A stretch of 33,633 nucleotides of DNA from Saccoglossus kowalevskii. Lineage: Eukaryota; Hemichordata; Enteropneusta; Harrimaniidae. A model generated the notes under the pieces. It made no database searches, had not been told where the DNA came from, and saw only the letters and a list, made by a program, of their open reading frames with translations. This document shows, one piece after another, positions 22,301 to 32,759 of this stretch (within the stretch, counting starts at the first letter, position 1; each line of letters opens with the position of its first letter). Both the position numbers and the translations under genes were made by a program. The stretch covers positions 145,614 through 179,246 of the forward strand of contig NW_003119926.1 of the NCBI RefSeq assembly GCF_000003605.2, in the 5' to 3' direction.

Positions 22301-23312
22301 CCACGTAACCTTAACAAATGTTGTTGCAAGTTTGCAGACTTTATACGTAAATTCACGTACTTGTCACGTTACTTTAAAGACGTGCCACGTAAAAGTACAG
22401 AACTGCCATGTATCATTCAAATTTACACACAGCCTTGAAGATTTGCATACTTTTCACGTTACTTTAAAGACGTGCCACGTAAAAGTACAGAATTGCCATG
22501 TATCATTCAAATTTACACACAGCGTTGAAGACTTGCATACTTTTCACGTTACTTTAATAACTTTGCACACACCTTTGTTCACTTTTTATGTAGCGTCATT
22601 TACTTTGCATGTAACTTTGTCATCTTACCACGTAACATTACAAGATGTCTATGTACAACTATGCAGGTTTTTCAAGTACCAACATTTGCACGCTTTTAAC
22701 GTATTTTTACAAATTGCGCACGTAATTGTGCATACTTACCATGTATCATTACATAATTTTCACTTATCTGTACACACTTTTAACACAATACTTACTACAA
22801 AAATTTAACAATTTCCATCTATCTTTTCTCAGAACTAATTTGCACCCAATACTGTAGACTTGCCACGTAAATATTAACGTAACAATAACAACTTTTCAGG
22901 CTTTTCCACTCAACTATGCAGGCAATTTGAAGACTTGTTACACGATTCTGACAACTTTTGATACATCTTTTCAGACTTTACCTACGTCAAACTTTCTTCC
23001 TAACTTTTAAAGCTTTTTAAGTAACATCACGAACTTTGCATGCGACTTTGCAGACAGTAATATATAGTAGTAATATAGTAATATAGATTGCCACGGATGA
23101 TTAACAAGTTTGCACGCAACTTTACAGGTTTTCTTCATAGCAATACACACTTTCCGAATACAAGTTTGCATGAAATGTCCATGCTTTTCAGGTAAATTTA
23201 CCAACTTTGCCGACTTGTCCTGTAACATTATAAAAATGTTTACGTATACGTAAAGTTACAATTTGCAGGCTTCATCCTCGAATTTACCAATTTTGCAGGC
23301 ATTCTTCGGTAC
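19334..23312. repeat. Degenerate 21-bp satellite with interspersed spacer blocks (left part)
   Basis: Hundreds of loosely conserved copies of ACTTTGCAGRCTTTCCACGTA (21 bp), itself two ~10.5-bp halves that each begin CTTT or ACTTT. Blocks lie at about 19334-19690, 20030-20440, 20700-21640 and 22140-23312, always in the same orientation. Between them lie non-21-bp spacers (19742-20015, 20470-20665, 21715-22130). These share landmarks such as TGAATTGAGCAC, ATCGCGTTTCCC and GACATTGAAA followed by TTGTCTTTGCC. A unit length divisible by three keeps frames open, producing long but meaningless ORFs such as 22140-22808. Confidence 0.8.
22361..22540. repeat. 90-bp direct tandem duplication inside the satellite
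   Basis: The segments 22361-22450 and 22451-22540 differ at only about four positions, and the start of a third copy follows. Both begin around TCACGTTACTTTAAAGACG. This is far more similar than neighbouring 21-bp units are to each other, so the duplication is recent. Confidence 0.93.
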
Positions 23313-23317
23313 TTATG

Positions 23318-25281
23318 AATTTCACTAATTAATGTGGATGCTAAGATAGCCTCTAAATGTATTTCGAAGCGCCTTCTTTAATTCACAACACCCAATCAGC
23401 TTTTGTTAAAGGGAGAGATATTTCGGACTGTGTTCGTTTAATTGAGGAAATTCTCATGACAACTAAGGAAGAAAAGTTATCAGAAATTTTGATGGTGATA
23501 GATTTCGAAAAAGTCTTCGATTCTCTGGAGTGGGATTACATTCTACACTGCCTTAAACTGTACAGTTTTGGACCGTCTTTAATAAGGTGGTTTGATGCTT
23601 TATATTGTAACATTAAATGTACAGTTATAAACAATGGACTTACAACAGGATATTTTACAATCGAACGTCAGACAGAGGGATTCCCTTTCATCGACACTAT
23701 TTATACTTGCACAGGAAATATTTCTTTTGTTGATAAGGTCAGATCCAGATGTTGAAGGAATACGGTTAGATACAAATATAGATGTGAAAGGGGTTGCGTT
23801 CGCCGACGATCTTACGTGTTTCTTGCTTAATATGGATTCCGCGTCCAAAGTGTTAACTTTACTGAACAACTTTGAAAGGCTCTCTGGACTAAAAACATCA
23901 TTGGCAACAAGATTAAATTATGCAAAACCATTGGAAAATTTGGCATGCACTTTTAAATTCTGGAAACAAAGAAATCTTACTCTCATTGGAAAATCTCAAA
24001 TTGTTAAATCACTAGCAATCTCCAAAATAATATATCGTATGCGCATAACCAATACACCTGATACAATTCTTTCTCAAGTGAATACACTTTGTTTTAATTT
24101 TTTATGGGGTGGAAAAGATAAAATCGCAAGGAACACGATGTTGTCGGATATAAAGAATGGAGGTCTTAACATCCCAGACGTATTTGTCTTGAAGGATTCA
24201 TTTCGAATCCAAACAATTAAGAAATATTTGAACCCCACATTTCATCACCCATGGAAAGATTTCTTCACACATAGACTACAATCCGTAGGCGGCTCATTTC
24301 TATTTAACTGTGACTTCAGCATCGAATCGCTTCCTATCAATTTATCTACTTTTCACAAAGAAGCTCTTACAGCATGGAGCAAACTTCTACACCTGACTGG
24401 AGATAACCCATCTAGATTTATAATTTGGAACAATCGTAACATCTTGGTTGGAAATAAGTCAGTATATTATTTTTATATTAGCAACGGTGGCATCACATAT
24501 ATCAACGATTTTTTTATCAACAGCAGCTGTATTTCGGGAAGCTTACAATTTATCAAGTGTTGATTACTTTCGAGTTCTGGGAATTATTCATTCTACCCCC
24601 CCTGGCTGAAGTACAATCATACACATACAGCCACTAGGAAACATTCACCATGTATTTATATTGAAAACAATATTAAAATTACACACAATATTGTACTTTA
24701 ATTCAGATCTCTTTAAATTTAATTCTCCACTGGATGACAACACTTTGTGTACTTTTTGTAAAGCTGAAAAGGAAACAATGTATCATTTATTTTATCATTG
24801 TATCTTATTCCGTAATTTCTGGACAACATTCTCGAGATGGTTCCCAGAATGCATTCCAACAGATGGTTTCGCGAGTGTTCATGATATATTACTCGGTTCA
24901 ACGGAATTGTCCCAACTCACAAATCATCTTCTCATTCTTGGTAAAATACACTTGTATAAATGCAAACTAATCATTCCAAATTTTAATATTTACATAACCA
25001 TGGTCAAAGATATAAAAGAGATTGAGGGATATATTGCAACGAAGAATAGTAAACTCGAGGTACATAACAAAAAGTGGTTAATCATACAGGATATACTATA
25101 ACTCAGGCTTATTAAAATTGAAATTAAAATAGTCAGTATTTATCTATTTATGTATTCATTTTCTATCTAGCTAGATCTTACCACACACAGTTTCTTTTGA
25201 AATCATATCTTGAGATTAAGCCTTCTGTAATGTTTGTCCATGTATGTTATATACATAAAATTAAATAAATATTAAAAAAAA
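23318..25281 (+). mobile_element. 5'-truncated LINE (L1/Tx1-like) with A-rich 3' end, inserted in the satellite
   Basis: The fragment starts inside the reverse transcriptase at ISLINVDAKI (about 23318). SAFVKGRDISD and the A-motif MVIDFEKVFDSLEW follow (23357-23540). The B-like region RQRDSLSSTLFILAQE comes next, then VAFADDL (23793-23813), where FADD is the catalytic motif. A fingers/thumb region with NFLWGG and GGLNIPD follows. Last is a zinc-binding C-terminal domain CTFC...HLFYHC (24748-24801), the zf-RVT type. Frameshifts near 23355 and 23665 and a stop at 24561-24563 make it non-functional. The 3' UTR ends in AATAAATATTAAAAAAAA, as left by target-primed insertion. The satellite resumes immediately after. 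No target-site duplication was visible, partly because the flanks are themselves repetitive. Confidence 0.85.
23357..25101 (+). pseudogene. LINE reverse transcriptase / zf-RVT remnant, frame-broken
   Basis: Three open segments make up the remnant: 23357-23755 (only the first ~105 codons are real), 23650-24563 and 24661-25101. Together they cover the palm and thumb of a non-LTR reverse transcriptase and the terminal Cys/His domain. The N-terminal endonuclease and the first reverse-transcriptase blocks are absent, consistent with 5' truncation. Confidence 0.85.
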
Positions 25282-25730
25282 GAACTTTGCAGACTTTCCC
25301 GACTTTCCACGGATATTTTACAAGTTTGCAAGCACCTTTTCCAAGATTTCCGTGTAACTCTACAACTATACACACAACACTGCAGGCTTTCTTCGTAAAT
25401 TCACCTACTTTGCAACCAACTTTGCAGACCTTCCCATCGCAATACAATGCGGACTTGTCCAGTAACAATACATAATTCCCACGTAAATGTAATGTGTATA
25501 TTGTAGGTTTTCCCGCCACTTTGCAGACAAATCTACAGGATTTCTTCGTAACTTCACCTACTCTGCTTTCAACTTTGCAGAATTTCCACGTAACTTTACT
25601 TTTTTTACCCGCAACTTTGCAGGCTTTCGTCGTAACTTCAATAAATTTGCAGGCAACACTAGCAATAAAGACTTTCCACGGAACATTAACAAATTTGCAC
25701 GTAACTTTGCAAGCTTTGAAGGCAGGCGTT
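25282..25730. repeat. Degenerate 21-bp satellite (right part)
   Basis: The same unit and orientation as left of the LINE: ACTTTGCAGACTTTCCCGAC... then CTTTCCACGTAACTTTAC. It fades out after about 25730. The minus-strand frame of 164 codons here (25247-25741) is a repeat artefact with recurrent ACKV-type residues. Confidence 0.8.
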
Positions 25731-25744
25731 GTCTTTGTCATTAT

Positions 25745-27103
25745 TCAAGTAAGACATTCAGACAGACAGACATCTCATAAATATATCTCATAAATGCAGT
25801 AAAACAAAATAGCAGAAAAGCAAGCTAAGTTCTTACCTGTAAAGGATTTACATAAAGATGGGGTTACCCCAGAATAAACTAAACAATATTTGCATTTCTT
25901 GCTGCTGACTTAAAGTGATTGAGCTACTGTCATTGTGCAAACCATCAAACCACCATGACCCCACTTATTTGCAACACTAATTTGAATCACTTGAGAAGCA
26001 TATGAATTACCGTAACAGTTAACTTTGCAGAACAATGTGTGAGTTTAAAATGCATAAATAAATGGCCAACTTAGTTCTACTTGAGTAATTTATGTCAAAT
26101 TGTCAGTAAACCTTGGCTTTCTTGTGTTGTCTTGTATTTTGTCCAAAATTGAATACTAATTAACACTGGTCGCTGCCGTGAGGACATTGGCTACTTTGTT
26201 GTCATTTTGTGTGCTTGTGCCAACATTGCCAGATCTAATCTTGCGCATACTATTCACGTACTTCCAGACGCTTTTATTGTTGTATTTGCATTCTTTCTCT
26301 AACTGGTATTTCAAATAATCTGACTTTTATTTAATTATTTAACCAGGACTGTCTAATTATTTCCTTCCGAATGGAGTTTTAGGATTCTCAATACGTCTTT
26401 CATTTTTTATAACTCAGTGAGAGTATATTGCAGATATAATTTAAGAGCCCACTTAAATGACTTAAATAATTGCCTATATGTTGAATAATTGCAAGCAGTG
26501 ATGTCACAATAATTGTCATAAATTGACACACCTTATACCTTGTAAGGTTCTATGAGTCATCCTCCCCAACTAGTTGAAATAGTGAGCAAAATGTGTTTAT
26601 TACAATTTCAGTCAACATGCCAACTTTGCTCGCCGGTTCAGACAAGGAATCCATATTAATCACGTTCTTGATATTTTTCATAACAAACCAAATGTGTTTT
26701 CCGTTAATTTGTGCCTTAGATTGCATCGCCATATGTGCTATTGTTGAACAAACTGCACTCGACCTTCGTTTTTGTGGATTTGGCGGGTAGGTCACTTGTA
26801 TCGAGCAATCATGTTTTTAGACTAAACAGGTGATGCTGACCTAGTTGCATATCTTACACCAGGTGAAGAATAAATTGTTCGTCAAAACTACTGGAAAATA
26901 CTTGTATCTCGCGTTTGTTATTCTCTGCGTGAATGATGGCTTTACCGTTTCAACAGCATTGACCAGGCAACTGATTATACCGGTACACTACTATTGGGAT
27001 ATGTTTAAAATGTGCCACGTATGTATGTGGGTGTACACTATACATAGAACACAAATCGGATTCTAATTCGTTATTGACTATACCCACTTCTCTTTTTGCC
27101 ACC
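25745..27103. other. Non-coding stretch upstream of the UGT gene
   Basis: No recognised exon. Open frames of 65-81 codons at 26550-26795 lie on opposite strands and match nothing I know. No convincing TATA box was found in the last 200 bp before the UGT start. The pyrimidine-rich tract just before the start (CCCACTTCTCTTTTTGCCACC) may be 5' UTR. Confidence 0.5.
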
Positions 27104-27928
27104 ATGATGTCCACAGCAAAATGTTTGTTCGTTTCCTGTGTTTTTGTCTATATTACTTTATTCTTTCAAAATGCACTTTCAGCGAGAATTGTAGTCATTC
27201 CTGTGTTTGGCAATGAGCACAATGTTGGACTAGGTGTGATAGCGGAAATATTGGAAAGGAGGGGACACAGTGTCACTATGTTGCTGCCATCGACTGACAC
27301 ACTGATTCACCACTCCCAGATACCTACAGCACCATATAGAATAAGAAATATTACAGTACCTACAAGCCGTGCCTCGGGTTATGACTCATATACTAATCGA
27401 TTAATCGACAAACTATTCTCTACAGTGACCTCAGCGGACGTGTGTGACAAGATGTTTAGCAACTACGATGAATGGGGCGACCCACGAAGTGAGCAGCAAT
27501 TTGATCTAGCCATAGTTGATAGTTCCGCTCACTGTGGGATGCTTTTCACCGAATATTTTAAGGTTCCATATGTGAGTTTTGCAACGACAAATGCAGAGGA
27601 AACGCAATGGCACGCTCCACTTCCACTAGCATATGTTCCGCTGTTCGCATCGGGCTTTACTGATAAAATGACTTTCACTCAGCGTGTTCGCAATGTTGTT
27701 AACTACTGGGTTGGTAATATCATACGGGAGTTTATAAAGTTTGCACCTTATCACGAAATTCAGAGAAAACATAATATAAGCACAGAATTGAGCGTTCAAG
27801 ATATCCAATCAAAAGCAAGACTTTGGTTATGGGCTGCTGACTTTTCTCTTGAGTTTCCTCGACCATTGATGCCGCATGTGATCCCAATTGGTGCATTTTC
27901 AGCGGAAAAAGTCAAGCCATTGTCAAAG
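27104..27928 (+). CDS. UGT exon 1 (signal peptide and acceptor-binding half)
   Basis: Encodes 275 codons and ends TTGTCAAAG|GTATTT in phase 0. It holds the signal peptide, the catalytic dyad and the linker FSLEFPRPLMPHVIPIGAF that precedes the donor-binding half. A second ATG follows directly (27107). Confidence 0.92.
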
Positions 27929-30900
27929 GTATTTAAGTCTGTAAATTCATAATACAGGAAATAATAAATACTATACCTTGTATATGTATATCAGCCAATC
28001 AGATTCGCGCATTTGTCGGTCAAAACATGGCTGCTTTCACGTTGAGGTTTCCTAACGTTTTCTCAACGAATCAGCTCTAATTTGTAATTGGAAAATGTGA
28101 CGTGAATTTGAGTAGGTCTTTTAAAGCAATGAACAGAGCGATAATTGGTGTTCGTTGAATTTAATAAATTTAATAAATGCAATACAGTATCGGGAAATGA
28201 CATACGACTTTATGACAAAGCCGTCGACAAAAATCCACAGCTATGGACACGCACATGTAAGGCCGACTGTTGCAAAATTCACTAAAATATTTACGTGTAT
28301 TACCTACGTATTTATCATCGTTAAACCTCGATTTGTATTTGTAAACTATTAATTTGTATTCGTTAACTCTCCATTCAACTTTGTATTTGTAAAATACGAC
28401 TATAGAAACCCGTCGAAAAATAAAAATAGAGAGAGAGCCTATATGTTTATTTTACGCCCGGGTTTTTATGCTATTTAAGCCGACAACTACCAAAATAATT
28501 TGTATCAATTTTTAGATTTGGGGAGTGTATAATGCGTTGGTGAAGGATACAGACTTAATAAACAAAAGGGAACAAATGCGAGTTTTTCAGAATTGAAGCA
28601 TATAAACTATAGAAGTAAAACCTTATCATGGGATTTATAACAAAACCAATATGAAATTGAAAAACAAAAAATTGAATTATATATATATATTATAAAGGGA
28701 ATAATAACAGAAATGTAATAGAAATAGTAATGAAAGACAATAAAAATGAAAACAGACGCAACGGGAATTGCAATGTAATAAATAAAGGGACATGTCAGAT
28801 AAAAATAGGTAAATGGTAATATAAATAAATAAAGGAAAATATATTAATGAACGGCAATTAAAAAAATAAAACGTAAATGGCAGTTAAAATACTTTCAAAC
28901 GTAATAAACCTCACATACGATCCACTATTACTCAGTTAAATAATTTCGGCCAAACACCAATGTTTTGTCAACATGGAGCTGGAAAACAACGTCTGGAAAA
29001 CAAACGTCTTTACAATCTACTCTTCTAACGTACGGTTCTAATTCACAATGGTAACGTTGGTGCTCTACAAGTGTGTACGCTATTAAGTGATATTTGTTTA
29101 ATCCCCTTATTCTCTAATTCGTATACTCACTCTACCTGCATCCATTATCTGAATCCATCAGATCAACTTCACCATAGTAACGTTAGTGACCTTACCTATT
29201 TGATCTTCGCTGATTATAGTAATCATGCCAGGATATGCTGGTTCAAATGTTATTTACATAAACCAGATAACTGATAACTACCAATTACACGTCTGTTCTA
29301 AGCACTTTAATTGAAGAAGTTACTTAAAAGTAAATATCAAATATTGACACAGACTGTCAGGGACGGAGCCTGCCTTTCTATTGGGAAGGGTAAAGATTAT
29401 AATGCTATTTTTATAAGAATAACCATAATTATTATGTTGAATACCCACCAACGACCTTCGTATATGCAAGAGTAGCGCCCTCTGAGCTCACAAGTCGCAA
29501 GTTGCTTTGCGAACACAAATGAAGGTTTTATGAAATAAAAATGTTTTTATCGCCAAAATAAATGTTGATTTTACAAATATAAATAAACATGCTTAATGAC
29601 GAATAGAAATGATGGTTTCACGAATACACTTCGAGATATTGCAAATACAAACGGGGATTTACGAATATCAACATGTCATTTATAAATATAAATATATCCT
29701 TACACATAAATATGCTTGATGAATATTGCACCACTCGAATCTTCAGTACACGCCTCAACTTTCTTACTATTTTAGCAATGATAAACAGATACCATACAAT
29801 TGGTCAATACGGCAAAAGCGATTCTTAAAAGACACTTATTGAAATCTTGAAGGCATAATAAGTTTACATAACACAAACAACAAAAATTAGATCCCTTTAT
29901 TTAGTTCAATGATTTTAAATAATTTATGTAATGGCTTTATTGAATTTTGTAAATGTTAAAACCTGACTGTTCACTTTTATAGAAATTGTATTTGTTTTGT
30001 CATTTCTCGTAATCAGCTGACTCATTGTGTTATAATCGTGTCTGTCCATATTGACATTATAACAAAAACTATACATTGCAGTATGAGTAGATATCACGAA
30101 ACTGTTTCCAATTAACAGGATCTAGATAACTGGATTGAAGGATCCCAAGAACATGGCATTGTAGTAATTTCCATGGGGTCGCAAGATATGGATACGAGTA
30201 TTACCCGTATAATAGCAGATGCAATATCTCGTTTGTCACAACGGGTAGTGTGGAAGTATAACGGACATAGACCTGATAATTTAGGACAGAATACAAAGAT
30301 AATGCAATGGATTCCTCAAAATGATTTATTAGGTAATTTAGATGAAGCTCAGATTGTGTTTGTTTATAATAGTTATATAAACTGTCTATGTCGATATGTT
30401 CTAAGCAACAGTACACGACAAAGTGTTTTGTTCCCTACATTTTCTACATTTTAAAATATAATGTATATGCATTTTGATTAAAATCAGACTATTAACCAAT
30501 TAGAGAAGGCTTTATATACAGCCACAGCGCAAGTCCAAATTATATAGTGCATTCACAGTGGGAATGTTGTGTCCGAATCGAACCAAGATCGAACCACAAA
30601 GAAAGCGATTGTGTATAAAGAATTATGCATTCTGCAACTGTCTCTCTAATTTACACAATTGCGTGCGAATTTATTCTCTTTTTGTCTACCATGCTTATAG
30701 AAGTAAACAATGGCTTTGTATTCAGTCGAGCAGTCTTGTTATATAATTTAGTAAATGTGCTTTAATCCTTTTTTACAGCACACCCCAAAACTCGTCTCTT
30801 TGTGACGCATGGCGGTTCAACTGGTGTATACGAAGGTGTATACCACGCTGTACCCATGGTATGTTTACCTCAAGAAGGTCATCACTTTGATAGTGCAGCT

Positions 30901-32522
30901 AAAATAGTGGACAGAGGCATAGGACAGGCAATGCGTCTTCAAACAATGACGTCACAGAGTTTGTTTAATATAATGGACAATGTTATAATGGACAAAAGGT
31001 GAGAACAACGTTATCTATAATAGCTACTTACATTTTCGTAGTCGTAGAATAGGGATAGAAAACACGGGCAAACAACAAATGAAGAAGTAAACAAAAAAAG
31101 GAAGCGCTTTAATCTTGTTATAATGAACACCTTTATATTGATTTTTCTGACGGACAGAAATCGAGGAAGTTATGAAAATTTCTTTATATAAAATTTTAAA
31201 TAATATTTATTTTAGTTATTTCAAAAGAGGACCACTCAATCTTCTTCACGGGGTGGTCACATTTGCTATATCACATGGAAGGCATGTCCGCGCATTATAG
31301 ACGAATGTTAAGCATTTCGAGTCAACCATTCTGAAATTTCTGTTTGTTCACTTTATAATAAATATATTGAATGTCCTCACTCATATTAAAGCCAATGTAT
31401 GACTTGCTTAATCATAATGAATACTTAATATCACAAACAATTTTATATCCCCAATAATGAATACGTTTATTTGTTGTATTTTTGCATTCTGCATGGCTCA
31501 GATATGATGAATACTCCCTTTGTGCATTTTTTTCTTGACGATCAAATCATTGCACACTTATGTTTTGCTGACCCGACTTTAATGACCCACCACTGAAAAG
31601 TTTTCGGATGACCGGCCAGAACAGACCGAATCGCTACAATACCATTTTTTGAGGTTACATAACGCTATGATAACAGTTCAGATATATTCGATTCTTGAAC
31701 TTTTTGCATTAATCTATATGACCATATATATATACTAAATGACCGTTTCATATATACAACGGTCTTTCCACTTGAGACTGTCACCCGAAGGTAGGGCATT
31801 CTATAAAAGTAAATGGCGTCTCCGATTCTGTCGTTCTCTTGTGGACTGGTAGACTGTTCAAAGAACGGCCTCGTTTTTCATACGTTGATTACTCAAGTTC
31901 CCACCAGCCAGTTAAAATGTGTTAATATTGGCAAAACAGCAATTTATAGTTTTTTCCTTGTTGTACATCATGTGAAAATCTGACACACGATGATTGTGTA
32001 CAATATTCTCAAAATGCAAAACATTTGCACATTGGTTATTTTAGTTATGTGCATTTTAAGCCTTTGGCAACCGATAATGGTTGGTTCTCGCATTTCTTCA
32101 TTTCGTGACATTATCATCAATAGTTTTTTGGAAAACAATTTCGTTACTTTTTTTAAAAACTGCTGTTGATAGTTCCACTTACGCATCGTAATCATATTAC
32201 ATGTAAATATTTCTCTCAGGTTTCTTTTACTAGTGTCAACCTATTTTAAACCCGACATCCACCGCACTAGTGAACTTGAAGTCACGTGACAACTTAGCTT
32301 GATAACTTGTCATCATTACATTTCAGCTACAAAAGAAGAGCTCAGAAGTTATCAGCCATTTCCCATGATAAGCTGATGACTGCCGAAGAATCCGTTGTAT
32401 ACTGGATAAACTACGTATTAAAACATGGTACAGATCACCTTATATCACAAGTACCCAACCTCACGTGGTATCAATATTATTTACTCGATATAGCTGCCTT
32501 CTATTGGTTGTTGTCTTGGTGA
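27104..32522 (+). CDS. UDP-glycosyltransferase (UGT, GT1 family), 4 exons, C-terminus frameshifted
   Basis: Exons are 27104-27928, 30119-30332, 30779-30998 and 32327-32522. All introns are GT-AG, with matching phases (0, 1, 2). UGTs transfer a sugar from a UDP-sugar to small lipophilic molecules in the ER lumen. The start is ATG 27104 in a perfect GCCACC context. Seen features: signal peptide (1-27), catalytic His39 16 residues before the RGH motif, partner Asp139 (FDLAIVD), FSLEFPRPL, WKYNGHRPDNLG and WIPQNDLL, then the UGT signature THGGSTGVYEGVYHAVPM (356-373). Oddities: the signature's usual D-Q sugar-contact pair is H-H (381-382), and N of HGG.NG is Thr. The frame ends after LLDIAAFYWLLSW (484 aa), inside the expected membrane helix; the rest of that helix and the basic tail lie in another frame up to 32608. 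It may be a decaying gene, a null allele or an assembly error. Confidence 0.9.
27929..30118 (+). other. UGT intron 1
   Basis: A 2.2-kb, very AT-rich intron. It has a (TA)n tract at about 28678-28690. It also has two clusters of short ATTTGTATTYGTAAAC-like repeats in opposite orientation (28296-28405 forward, about 29510-29700 inverted), which could be the arms of a fold-back element. No coding content was recognised. Confidence 0.7.
30119..30332 (+). CDS. UGT exon 2
   Basis: Acceptor TTAACAG|GATCTAG, donor TTATTAG|GTAATT, phase 0 to phase 1. It encodes DLDNWIEGSQEHGIVVISMG, then VVWKYNGHRPDNLG and MQWIPQNDLL, with the Trp and Gln that stack on and bind uridine conserved. Confidence 0.92.
30333..30778 (+). 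other. UGT intron 2
   Basis: A 446-bp AT-rich intron with a normal polypyrimidine tract (TTTAATCCTTTTTTACAG). Nothing else was seen. Confidence 0.8.
30779..30998 (+). CDS. UGT exon 3 (signature motif)
   Basis: Acceptor CTTTTTTACAG|CACACC, donor ACAAAAG|GTGAGA, phase 1 to phase 2. It encodes HPKTRLFVTHGG and the rest of the UDP-glycosyltransferase signature. The motif's end reads LPQEGHHFDSA where most family members have PLFADQ.DN. Confidence 0.92.
30999..32326 (+). other. UGT intron 3
   Basis: A 1.3-kb AT-rich intron. It contains short simple tracts (ATATAT near 31727) and no recognised element or exon. Confidence 0.75.
32327..32522 (+). CDS. UGT exon 4, premature stop in the membrane helix
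   Basis: Acceptor ACATTTCAG|CTAC joins in phase 2 to give SYKRRAQKLS. It encodes the family's AEESVVYWINYVLKHG helix and HLISQ.P.L.WYQYYLLDIA. It runs into TGA at 32520-32522. From about 32500 the other frame reads LLLVVVLVIGYVITK, then a Cys-rich basic tail ending ...KLKSE and TGA at 32606-32608. Confidence 0.88.
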
Positions 32523-32759
32523 TAGGTTACGTCATTACGAAGATGTGTTACCTGGTCCACGGAATGTGCTGCCGAAAAGACCAGAGCAAAAAATTAAAAA
32601 GCGAATGACACTGAATTGTCACCAATAACAAAAGTTGACATGAGATGTGATGAATAACGGTGATTGTGTTTTGGGTTATGATGATAATTTTTTGGGTTAG
32701 CATTGTGGTGGTTTGGGGATAAGGTGACGGGTTACGCGTCATATATCCGTTTTCATTCT

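Noticed and set aside
22140-22808. 222-codon open frame with a recurring HVTL/CHV pattern
   Set aside because: It lies wholly in the 21-bp satellite. The 7-residue period mirrors the DNA unit, the opposite strand is similarly open elsewhere in the array, and no splice or start context supports a gene.
25247-25741. 164-codon minus-strand frame rich in ACKV/GK residues
   Set aside because: It is the antisense reading of the right-hand satellite block plus the LINE tail; a repeat artefact.
26550-26795. Opposing 65- and 81-codon frames before the UGT gene, considered as an extra exon
   Set aside because: The UGT start has a perfect Kozak context and a complete signal peptide, so no upstream coding exon is needed. 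Neither frame resembles a known protein.
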